From Tissierellales bacterium (GTDB lineage: Bacteria; Bacillota; Clostridia; Tissierellales; Tissierellaceae), in contig JASLBE010000029.1 in NCBI GenBank assembly GCA_030146705.1, positions 1 through 26,467 of the forward strand: a stretch of 26,467 bases of DNA, given 5' to 3'. Positions 8,518 through 16,733 of this stretch are shown here, one piece after another. The position numbers and the translations under genes were made by a program. The notes beneath the pieces are model-generated. The model did not search any database. It saw only the letters and a program-made list of their open reading frames with translations, and was not told where the DNA came from. Each line of letters opens with the position of its first letter. Position 1 is the stretch's first letter.

Positions 8518-10635
8518 ATGAAAAATAAGGCTGGCAAGTTTAAAAGTATTGTCTCCCTACTTCTAGTGTTAATGTTGGTTTTACCTATTAATGCTAGTGC
8601 AGTAAGTGGAGTTTTAGATACGGCAATAGGTATTGAAAAAGAAGACCTTGGAAATAATAAGATAAGGATTAATGTAAGGGGGGCTAAGGACCAACCTACT
8701 AGTATTAGGGTTTATAATGATGAGAAATCCTATTTATTTGACCAAGGAGTAACTAATAGTGAGGGAAGGATAAATTTCCTGGGAAATATTAAGGGTGCTG
8801 AAGAATATAAGGTTAAGGTAAACCTTGGTGGAGAAGTAAGGGAAGAAACTTTTTCAATAGGCTTGGATAACTCTTTAGTAAACAAGGAAGAACTAGAAGA
8901 GTGGATAGGCAAGAAGGTTAGTGAAATCTCAAATAACTATAGTAGTAATGAAGTCAATGGTGACTGGGTTATGGCAGAACTAGGCAGGTTGGGAATAGAA
9001 AACAACCAGGCTTCTATAGATAAGCAGGTTAAAAGACTAACTAGTGAAACCGGAGTAGATAAAAAAGAAAATGCCAATGAACTATTAAAAATCATATTGG
9101 CTCTTAGGGCTTCAAAGATAGACCCAGAAAATTTTTATGGAAGGAACTTAATTGAAGAATTAATTACTAATAAAGATGCAAGGGGCTTTTACTATGAAGC
9201 CTGTGGTCTATGGGCAATAAATAGTGATGATTATGAGATAAATAAAAAATATGCCAGTAAGATAGATGGTATGGTTGAAAGATTACTAGGTTATCAAAAA
9301 GATACTGGGTATTTTAAATTCTTTATGGAACATGATGACACAGGGTTTGCACTTTTAGCCCTAGCGCCCTACTATAATGGGACTGTAAATTATGAAAGTA
9401 AATATAGTAAGGGTGGAGAAAAATACAAGGACTTAGAGGCTGCAATAAATAAAACTTTAGACACTATATCTAAAAACCAAAAAGAGGATGGAGATATTTG
9501 TAAGGATAATGGAAACTCACTTATTTCTATAATTAAGGGTATTACTGCTCTTGACTCTGATTTAATTTGGCAGGATAGGTTTATAAAAAATGGTAAAAGC
9601 CTTTTTGATGCCTTAAGAGAAAAATATGATATAGATGGTGGATTTAAGTGGCAAACTTCTGATAAAAACCCTAATCCAATGGCTACAGAACAAGGCTTTA
9701 GGGCTTTAATAAACTATAAATATAAGAATTCAAATGTTTTTGATTACAGGAGCTTAGAGAAGAAGAAACTTGGGGACTTAGGAAGTGAGGACAAGGAAGA
9801 ACCTACTGAAAAACCAAGTGAGGGAGAGGAGCCTACTGAAAAGCCTGGTGAAAAAGAAGAGCTTAGCAAGGCTACTATTAATATAGACCTACTTACAATA
9901 GGGGAAGGATATATTGTTAAGGGCAAAGAGGTTGAGTTTAAAGATGGAGATAATGCCTGGGTAGTTCTTAAAAAACTTTTAGACCAAGAGTCTATAGAAT
10001 ACGAAGCAGATGACAACAACCAATATGGATCTGTATATATTAGGAGTATTGGAGGTATAGGTGAATTTGATGAGGGTCCATTAAGTGGTTGGATGTACAA
10101 TGTAAATGGAAACTATCCTAACTTTGGAATCAGCACTTATATCTTGAAAGATGGAGACATATTAAACTTAAGATATACTACAAACCTAGGCCATGATGTA
10201 GGAAATGGATTTGGTGAAGAGCCTGGAGACACTGAAGAACCTGGAGGTACTGAAGAGCCTGGAGATATTGAAGAACCTAATTTAGATCCAAACATTAAAG
10301 TTATTGAAAGCCTAGATGGATATGGTTTTAAAAATAATAAGGTAAGGGACTTGGTAACTAGCCTTAAAGACAGTGAGTTTAAAGAGATTAAAGAAAAAGA
10401 AAATGTAGATACTGAAAAAACTTGGAAATTAAACTTTAATAAGGACTTTACTGAAGACCAAATAGAGGCCTTATATATTGAAGACAAGGACTTAAATATT
10501 AAGAAGCTTATCCTATCTAAAAAAGATAATAAGTCTGTCTTTGTAAAATCTAATTTTGAAGCTAATGAAGATTATAAATTAAAATTAGTATTAAAAAATG
10601 GAAAAAAATATATTATGAGGTTTACAACAAAATAA
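8518..10635 (+). CDS. Intrinsic-factor-like secreted protein: toroid + DUF4430 + Ig-like tail
   Basis: 705 aa, AGGAG site, 10 bp after the previous stop. Seen: a signal peptide (about 1-28, ending ASAVS); a small beta domain (about 30-120); a helical toroid with repeated Gly-aromatic turns such as DTGYFKF and DGGFKWQ (about 125-415); a Pro/Glu-rich linker (about 420-447); a DUF4430 domain (about 450-565) with GEFDEGPLSGWMYNVNG and RYTTNLG; a second Pro/Glu linker with EEPG repeats; and a Big_5-like C-terminal domain (about 595-705). Known: toroid followed by DUF4430-type domain is the layout of animal intrinsic factor and transcobalamin, which hold B12 between the two. Inference: a soluble cobalamin binder. 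A terminator-like hairpin follows it directly. Confidence 0.86.
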   Translation: MKNKAGKFKSIVSLLLVLMLVLPINASAVSGVLDTAIGIEKEDLGNNKIRINVRGAKDQPTSIRVYNDEKSYLFDQGVTNSEGRINFLGNIKGAEEYKVKVNLGGEVREETFSIGLDNSLVNKEELEEWIGKKVSEISNNYSSNEVNGDWVMAELGRLGIENNQASIDKQVKRLTSETGVDKKENANELLKIILALRASKIDPENFYGRNLIEELITNKDARGFYYEACGLWAINSDDYEINKKYASKIDGMVERLLGYQKDTGYFKFFMEHDDTGFALLALAPYYNGTVNYESKYSKGGEKYKDLEAAINKTLDTISKNQKEDGDICKDNGNSLISIIKGITALDSDLIWQDRFIKNGKSLFDALREKYDIDGGFKWQTSDKNPNPMATEQGFRALINYKYKNSNVFDYRSLEKKKLGDLGSEDKEEPTEKPSEGEEPTEKPGEKEELSKATINIDLLTIGEGYIVKGKEVEFKDGDNAWVVLKKLLDQESIEYEADDNNQYGSVYIRSIGGIGEFDEGPLSGWMYNVNGNYPNFGISTYILKDGDILNLRYTTNLGHDVGNGFGEEPGDTEEPGGTEEPGDIEEPNLDPNIKVIESLDGYGFKNNKVRDLVTSLKDSEFKEIKEKENVDTEKTWKLNFNKDFTEDQIEALYIEDKDLNIKKLILSKKDNKSVFVKSNFEANEDYKLKLVLKNGKKYIMRFTTK

Positions 10636-10639
10636 TAAA

Positions 10640-10670
10640 AAATTAAGGGACCCTAGAGTCCCTTAATTTT
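10640..10670 (+). terminator. Intra-operon hairpin, terminator-like
   Basis: Seen: a 12-bp perfect stem (10640-10651 with 10658-10669), core AAGGGAC/GTCCCTT, 6-nt loop, followed by only four T. It lies 5 nt after the stop at 10635 and 24 nt before the next ATG. No promoter is visible in the gap. Inference: partial termination or an RNA-stabilising/processing hairpin that lowers expression of the downstream half of the operon. Confidence 0.7.
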
Positions 10671-10694
10671 ACTTACTACTAGAGGGGGATTTAT

Positions 10695-12263
10695 ATGGGA
10701 AATAAGAAAAACATAGGAAAAAGACTGGGAGCTTCATTTTTAGCAATATCTATATTAACTGCATCTGGGCCTAATTTAGCACTTGCTAAAGCTGAAGAAT
10801 TTCAAGATATAGCTGATGTTTCTAAGTGGGCAATAGGGGACGTTATAGAGGCTAGGGATAAGGGTTTTTTAGAAAGCAAGCTTAAGCTTGAACCCAAGGA
10901 AGCAATCAAGAGGGGAGAGTTTGTGAGACTTTTAAGCCTAAGCCTAGGACTTGACATAGATAAGAAGGGGGAAGATTTATTTAAGGATGTTCCAAAAGAC
11001 CACAAATACTTTGATTATATAAATACAAGTGAAAAACACAGGCTTGTTATGGGGAGTAATGGATATTTTAAGCCAGAAGAAAACATTAATAGGGAGGAGA
11101 TGGCTACTATAATAAATAGGGCCTTAGACTTGAAACCTAAAGGAAAATTAAACTTCAGGGATAAGGACTTAATTTCTAAATGGGCCCTTGCTGCTGTTGA
11201 GAATGTGGCCAGCAATGGAATAATACAAGGTAGCGGAGGAGAGTTTAATCCCAAGGGGTTGGTTTCTAAAGAGATGGCTATTGTAATTTCTATTAGGGCC
11301 AAAAATTATTGTGAAAAAGCTAGGATAAAGGACAATTTAAGTGGAGAAACAATAGATATATCTAGTACAGTTAACTACCTCTTAACAACAAATGACAACC
11401 CAACTGTTGGGACTATGAATGGTGATTGGTCTATTTTAGCTATGGCCAGGTCTGGATACAAGCTAGATGAAGAATATCTTAATCGCTACTATAAGAATGT
11501 TGAGGACTATGTGAAGGAAAAGAAAGGAAAGCTCCATAGGGTTAAATATACAGAATATAGTAGGCTTATTTTAAGTCTAACAGCCATAGGAAAAGATCCT
11601 AGAAATGTTGGGGGGTACAATCTTTTAGACCCTCTTGCTGATTTTAATAGTGTTATAAAACAGGGGATTAACGGTCCGATATTTGCCTTAATTGCTCTAG
11701 ACAGTAAGGGCTATGAACTTGGGGATAGGAGTGAGTTTAAAAATCAAACTAGCAGGGAAAAGCTAATAAGTTTTATCTTAGAAAGGCAACTAGCTGATGG
11801 TGGTTGGAACCTTGGGCAGAACGCAGAAAGCTCAGATGTTGATATAACAGCTATGGCCCTTCAAGCATTGGCTAGGTATAGGACTAGACCCGATGTTAAG
11901 GAGGCTATTAACAGGGGACTGGACTTATTATCTAGGCTGCAAAAAGAAGATGGAAGTTATACAAGTTGGGGGGCTAAAAATTCAGAGAGTATAGCCCAGG
12001 TAATAGTTGCCTTAACCTCTCTTGGTATTAACCCTAAAACAGATCCTAGGTTTATAAAAAATAATAGGTCTAGTCTTGATGCATTACTAGGATTTAGGGA
12101 CAAGTCAGGAGGCTTTTACCATATAAAAGAGGGAGATTTAGGTAACGGTGGTGGCCAGCCAGGAGAAGTAGATATAATGGCTACAGACCAAGCCTTATAT
12201 GGGATAGTATCCTATAATAGGCTACTAAGAAATGAAAAAAAATTATACGATATGACCGAATAG
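10695..12263 (+). CDS. SLH-anchored toroid (intrinsic-factor alpha-like) protein
   Basis: 522 aa, GAGGGGG site, ATG. Seen: a signal peptide (about 1-31, ending ALAKA); three SLH motifs (about 36-205), of the FxDIxxxxWA...A type with GxFxPxxxxxREE segments; then a helical toroid domain (about 215-515) with LADGGWNL, KEDGSYTSWG and DITAMALQAL repeats. There is no DUF4430 domain. The toroid closely parallels that of the next gene (NGPIxALIALDSxGY, SRLILxLTAIGKD in both). Known: SLH domains bind pyruvylated secondary cell-wall polymer. Inference: a wall-attached half of a two-domain cobalamin receptor that could pair with a DUF4430 domain supplied by another protein of the locus. Confidence 0.88.
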   Translation: MGNKKNIGKRLGASFLAISILTASGPNLALAKAEEFQDIADVSKWAIGDVIEARDKGFLESKLKLEPKEAIKRGEFVRLLSLSLGLDIDKKGEDLFKDVPKDHKYFDYINTSEKHRLVMGSNGYFKPEENINREEMATIINRALDLKPKGKLNFRDKDLISKWALAAVENVASNGIIQGSGGEFNPKGLVSKEMAIVISIRAKNYCEKARIKDNLSGETIDISSTVNYLLTTNDNPTVGTMNGDWSILAMARSGYKLDEEYLNRYYKNVEDYVKEKKGKLHRVKYTEYSRLILSLTAIGKDPRNVGGYNLLDPLADFNSVIKQGINGPIFALIALDSKGYELGDRSEFKNQTSREKLISFILERQLADGGWNLGQNAESSDVDITAMALQALARYRTRPDVKEAINRGLDLLSRLQKEDGSYTSWGAKNSESIAQVIVALTSLGINPKTDPRFIKNNRSSLDALLGFRDKSGGFYHIKEGDLGNGGGQPGEVDIMATDQALYGIVSYNRLLRNEKKLYDMTE

Positions 12264-12286
12264 ATAAGTTGATTTGAGGTGGTTTT

Positions 12287-14995
12287 ATGAGAAATAAAAG
12301 ACTAGTATCCATATTTTTAACCATAATCATCCTCTTAACATCGGTTACTTTTTTTGCTGAGGCCGTATTAGATAAGGCTGAACCAGGGGCTGAAGAAGTA
12401 ATAGACCTTGAGGAAGTAGTGGAAATACAGGATAAAGATGATGGGGAAAAAGCATTAAATGAAGATGAGCAACTGAGTTTTGAAGAAATCTTATATAAAA
12501 ACTTAGATTATATTTATAGGACAAATAGTAAACCACAAGTAGGCTCAGTTGGAGGAGAGTGGGGAATTATAGCCCTAAGTAGGGCTGGATATAAGCTGGC
12601 AGATAGTTATTTAGATGACTACTATAATAATGCTAGGAAATATATAAAAGATAAGTTTAAAGATGGGAAACTTCATAGGAGTAAAAGTACGGAGAACTCT
12701 AGGCTAATATTGGCCTTAACTGCTATAGGCAAGGATGTTGAAGATATAGATGGATGCAATCTACTGGAGGGGCTTAGGGACCTTAATTATTTAAAAAAAC
12801 AGGGAGTAAATGGTCCTATATGGGCCTTAATCGCCCTAGATAGCCATGGGTATAATCCTCCAAAGGCAAGGGAGGGAGAAATCCAGGTAACAAGAGAGGC
12901 CTTAATAGATGAAATTCTTAGGTCTAGGTTAAAGGATGGGGGCTGGTCTATTAATAGTCTTGGGAAGAAGTCAGATCCAGATATGACGGCTATGGCTCTT
13001 CAGGCCTTATCAACCTATAAGGACACAAAGGAAGTAGGACTTGCTATTGAAAGGGGACTAGAACTTTTATCAAAGCTACAAAATGAAAATGCAGGCTATA
13101 GTACGGCTTTTGGAGCTGGTGGTGAGCTTGAGAATCTTGAGAGCTCTGCCCAGGTAATAGTTGCCTTATCCTCTTTGGAAATAGACCCTTTAAAGGATCC
13201 TAGGTTTATAAAAAATGGAAGAAGTATCCTAGATGCTATGAGGGATTTTTTAGTAGCCAATGGAGGATTTAGCCATGATTTGCTTGATAGGTCACCAGAT
13301 GGGATGGCTACTGAACAAGGAACTTACGCCTTAGTTGCCTATGAAAGATTTTTAAAGAATAAAAATAAGCTCTATAATATGGAAGATGTTGATATAAATA
13401 AGGAGTCTAGAAAGGATTTATACTATATTAAATCTAATTTAAGGGATGAACTTGTATTTAATAAAACTTACAACTTTTGGGCTGAAGGTTTTAAAAATAA
13501 TGACCAAGTTGATATAGTTGTAGAGTTTAATGGTGAATTAATTGAAGCTAGGAGGGGCAACTATAGCCTAGACTTAGAAAAAGATAGGAATAGGATTAGG
13601 ATATATATAAAAGAAGATGGTGAGATTAAGGCTAAACTTACGGCTAATATATACTATCAGGAAAAGGAGATAGTCCTTAAAGATAAGGTTAAAATTTCAA
13701 TTGACAAAAAGACAATTGGGAAAGGCTATGTTTTAAGAGAAACTGAAGTAGACCTTAATAAGGGAGATAGTGTTTGGGATATAACAAAGAGGGTCCTGGA
13801 TGAGAATAGGATAGGCTATGACTATAATTTTACTAAAAAATATAATAGTGTCTATGTTGAGAGCATTGACGGTGATGGGGAGTTTGACCATGGTCCTGAT
13901 AGTGGGTGGATGTACAATGTAAATGGAGACTACCCGAACTATGGTGCCAGTAAATATTCTCTAAGGAATGGAGACAGGATACAGTGGAGATATACAACTA
14001 ACTTAGGAGAGGACTTAGGACAAGATTTAAGCCAATGGGAGGAGGAGGTTGATAAAAAACTTTTATCCAGGTTAAAGGATTATAAAAAAAGGGCCCAAGA
14101 TATTTTATATAATAGGGACCTATATACTAAGGCTAGTCTTAGGGAGCTAGAAAGGGCCTTGGATATGAAGGAAAAAACTCTTAGGGAGGTTAAGGATAAA
14201 ATCCAAGCCTTGGAAAAAGCTATTGAAAACATAGAAAAAGTTAAGGATTTTGATAGGTTGAAAAAGGACTTGGCTGACTTGAAAAAACTAGCCAAGGACT
14301 TAAATAGGAACCAGTATAGTAAGGAGGACCTAGCTAGGCTAGATGATATTTTATCTATGGAGGAAAAAAGCCTAGGAGACATTTCTAAAAAAATAAAAGA
14401 ACTAGAGTCTTTTTTAGCCAGCTTAAGACCAAAAGATAGGGAAGAGGAAATTTTATTTAAAGACCAAGAGGAGATATCAACTTGGGCCTTGGACTTGGTT
14501 TTGAAAGCTAGTAGCCTAGGTATTATAGATGGGCACAAGGGCTTGTTTAGGCCAAAAGAATATGTGACTAGGGCAGAATTTATAAAAATATTATTACTGG
14601 CCTTGGACAAGGAAGTTAAAACTGGTGTTGCCAATAATTTTATTGATATTTACAAAGATGATTGGCACTATGCCTATGTAAATAACGCTTTTAAGCTTGG
14701 AATTATAAGGGGTGACAATTATAGGTATAGGCCTGGAGATAGTATAACTAGGGAAGAACTTGCGGTTATTTCAGCCAGGCTAGTAGGGCTTAAAGCTACA
14801 AGTTCTCCTGGAATTCCATTGGACTATCCTAGTATTTCTCCATGGGCAAAAGATTCAGTTTTAGAGGTTATGGATAGGAAGATAATGCTTGGTGACAATA
14901 ATTTCTTTAGGCCGAAAGACTATACAAGTAGAGAGATGGCAGTAGTTATTGCTATGAGACTTAGGGAAGTATATAGGGACCTATTAGAAGGATAG
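12287..14995 (+). CDS. SLH-anchored intrinsic-factor-like receptor: toroid + DUF4430 + coiled coil + SLH
   Basis: 902 aa, GAGGTGG site, ATG. Seen: a signal peptide (about 1-26); a toroid domain (about 75-365) paralogous to the preceding gene; a beta-rich segment (about 375-465); a DUF4430 domain (about 468-580) with DSGWMYNVNG at 538-547 and RYTTNLG; a long charged coiled coil (about 585-715); and three C-terminal SLH motifs (about 724-902). Known: toroid plus DUF4430 mirrors both lobes of intrinsic factor/transcobalamin. Inference: the most complete cobalamin receptor of the locus, held on the wall by SLH and projected by the coiled coil as a stalk. SLH is C-terminal here but N-terminal in the neighbour. 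Confidence 0.9.
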   Translation: MRNKRLVSIFLTIIILLTSVTFFAEAVLDKAEPGAEEVIDLEEVVEIQDKDDGEKALNEDEQLSFEEILYKNLDYIYRTNSKPQVGSVGGEWGIIALSRAGYKLADSYLDDYYNNARKYIKDKFKDGKLHRSKSTENSRLILALTAIGKDVEDIDGCNLLEGLRDLNYLKKQGVNGPIWALIALDSHGYNPPKAREGEIQVTREALIDEILRSRLKDGGWSINSLGKKSDPDMTAMALQALSTYKDTKEVGLAIERGLELLSKLQNENAGYSTAFGAGGELENLESSAQVIVALSSLEIDPLKDPRFIKNGRSILDAMRDFLVANGGFSHDLLDRSPDGMATEQGTYALVAYERFLKNKNKLYNMEDVDINKESRKDLYYIKSNLRDELVFNKTYNFWAEGFKNNDQVDIVVEFNGELIEARRGNYSLDLEKDRNRIRIYIKEDGEIKAKLTANIYYQEKEIVLKDKVKISIDKKTIGKGYVLRETEVDLNKGDSVWDITKRVLDENRIGYDYNFTKKYNSVYVESIDGDGEFDHGPDSGWMYNVNGDYPNYGASKYSLRNGDRIQWRYTTNLGEDLGQDLSQWEEEVDKKLLSRLKDYKKRAQDILYNRDLYTKASLRELERALDMKEKTLREVKDKIQALEKAIENIEKVKDFDRLKKDLADLKKLAKDLNRNQYSKEDLARLDDILSMEEKSLGDISKKIKELESFLASLRPKDREEEILFKDQEEISTWALDLVLKASSLGIIDGHKGLFRPKEYVTRAEFIKILLLALDKEVKTGVANNFIDIYKDDWHYAYVNNAFKLGIIRGDNYRYRPGDSITREELAVISARLVGLKATSSPGIPLDYPSISPWAKDSVLEVMDRKIMLGDNNFFRPKDYTSREMAVVIAMRLREVYRDLLEG

Positions 14996-15022
14996 GCCCT
15001 TATATTGTCTTAGGAGGATGAG

Positions 15023-15838
15023 ATGAAAGTTAATAAAAAAATTATAATGCTATTGGCCATACTTATCTTGGCTGCAGCATATTTTATGAGTGGAAACAAG
15101 GAAGTAAAACCTCTAAAGGAAGATAACTTAGCCATAGAAGACCTAGGTTTAAAAGAAGATGAAGCTGGTGAAAGCATAGACTTGACCAAGGAAGAGGCTA
15201 GGGAAAAAGTGGAAAAAAAAGAGACTACTAGCAGTCTTAAGGAAAGTGAAAATAAGGAGGAGGCTGACCTAGGAGAAACAAAGGCTAGGGAGGTAAAGGA
15301 AAAACTTATAGCTGAGGATGAAAAAAAATCAGGGGAAAAAGACAAGTATATGACAGATCCTGTGCCAGAAGGTAAACCTAAGCCTAGGGAGTGGCAGGAA
15401 GTAAAAAAAGATATGTCTGTAATAAAAACAGCCAAGCTATCTGTAACCTGTAAGACTATTTTAAACAACCTTGATATTTTCAATGAAGATAAGTTGGAAC
15501 TTGTACCAGAAGATGGGATTATATATGGACAAAAAGAAGTGGAATTCCATCCAGGAGAGTCAGTTTTTGACCTCCTTTTAAGGGAAATGAAGTCTAGTAA
15601 GATCCATATGGAATTTAGTATGACACCTATGTATAACAGTGCCTATATTGAAGGGATAAATAATATTTATGAATTTGATGGTGGAGAGTTAAGTGGCTGG
15701 ATGTATAGGGTCAATGGCTGGTACCCAAACTATGGAGTAAGTAGGTATATTCTAGAAGATGGAGATGAAATAGAATTAATATATACCTGTGACCTAGGTA
15801 GGGATATTGGTGGCAGTCCAGCTATTGGAGGTGAGTAA
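15023..15838 (+). CDS. Membrane-tethered DUF4430 protein next to ECF transporter
   Basis: 271 aa, AGGAGG site, ATG. Seen: one N-terminal hydrophobic segment (about 6-23) without a lipobox cysteine, so an uncleaved anchor or signal is likely; a long highly charged linker rich in Glu and Lys (about 30-125); and a C-terminal DUF4430 domain (about 137-262) with GGELSGWMYRVNGWYPN beginning at 220 and LIYTCDLG near its end. No toroid domain. The next gene, ecfT, begins directly after its stop. Inference: a flexible, membrane-attached beta-domain-only binder that takes cobalamin from the wall receptors and presents it to the ECF transporter. The position is strong context; the transfer role is not proven. 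Confidence 0.85.
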   Translation: MKVNKKIIMLLAILILAAAYFMSGNKEVKPLKEDNLAIEDLGLKEDEAGESIDLTKEEAREKVEKKETTSSLKESENKEEADLGETKAREVKEKLIAEDEKKSGEKDKYMTDPVPEGKPKPREWQEVKKDMSVIKTAKLSVTCKTILNNLDIFNEDKLELVPEDGIIYGQKEVEFHPGESVFDLLLREMKSSKIHMEFSMTPMYNSAYIEGINNIYEFDGGELSGWMYRVNGWYPNYGVSRYILEDGDEIELIYTCDLGRDIGGSPAIGGE

Positions 15839-15839
15839 G

Positions 15840-16733
15840 TTGGATTACGATAGTTTTTATAATTACCACCCCCTTATAAATTTTTTATACTTTGTATCGG
15901 TCTTGACCTTTACAATGTTTTTTATGCACCCAGTTTACCAGACCATATCCTTTTTTAGCTCTCTTTCTTATTTGCTTATGAAGGAAGGTTTTAAAGAAAC
16001 AAAAAAAACAATAGGCTTTGCCTTGTTTATGGTAGTTTTTTCTGGGATATTTAACCCCTTATTTACCCATAAGGGTGTGACTATTTTAGCTTATTTCAAA
16101 AATGGAAATCCCCTAACCCTAGAATCAATTATATTTGGTATGGCTACTGGCTTTATGTTTGCTTCTATAATTATGTGGTTTAGGTCTTATGATAGGATAA
16201 TGACTTCAGATAAGTTTATTTACTTATTTGGAAGGATAATACCAGCCCTATCTCTTATAATATCTATGGTTTTAAGGTTTGTACCTATGTATAAAAATAA
16301 GTTAAGAGAGATTTCAAATTCACAAAAATTAATAGGAAGGGATTTCAGCCAGGGAAATATATTTAAGAGGATTAGAAATGGGCTAACAATCTTATCTATA
16401 ATGACTAGCTGGGCACTGGAAAATGCCATAGAAACTTCAGATTCTATGATGGCAAGAGGATATGGACTGGCTAATAGGACTAGTTTTTCAATTTATGGTT
16501 TTAGCCTTAGGGATAAGCTAGCCCTGGGCTACTTGCTTACAAATGTGGGCTTAATCTTACTGGGGAACATATATGGCTTAACCAATATGAAATTTTATCC
16601 TAGGCTAGTAATGGGAGGATTAAACCTAAGGTCAGCCATAGTTTATTTGGCATACTTCTTATTATGTATCTTGCCAATAGTTATTAATATACAGGAGGAA
16701 ATAAGGTGGAAATCTATAGAATTGAAAAATTAA
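15840..16733 (+). CDS. ecfT: ECF transporter transmembrane coupling protein EcfT
   Basis: 297 aa from the TTG at 15840, chosen because GGAGG (15827-15831) lies 8 nt before it and it follows the upstream stop (15836-15838) by one base; an in-frame TTG at 15807 would add 11 residues overlapping the previous gene and lacks such a site. Seen: about five or six hydrophobic segments; a cytosolic helical region around RFVPMYKNKL; and the ARG coupling motif in MMARGYG (205-207). Known: EcfT (CbiQ family) binds the two ATPases through its coupling helices and holds the substrate-binding S subunit. It overlaps the ATPase gene by 28 bp, indicating translational coupling. Together with the next two genes it forms a dedicated ECF transporter. 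Confidence 0.9.
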   Translation: MDYDSFYNYHPLINFLYFVSVLTFTMFFMHPVYQTISFFSSLSYLLMKEGFKETKKTIGFALFMVVFSGIFNPLFTHKGVTILAYFKNGNPLTLESIIFGMATGFMFASIIMWFRSYDRIMTSDKFIYLFGRIIPALSLIISMVLRFVPMYKNKLREISNSQKLIGRDFSQGNIFKRIRNGLTILSIMTSWALENAIETSDSMMARGYGLANRTSFSIYGFSLRDKLALGYLLTNVGLILLGNIYGLTNMKFYPRLVMGGLNLRSAIVYLAYFLLCILPIVINIQEEIRWKSIELKN

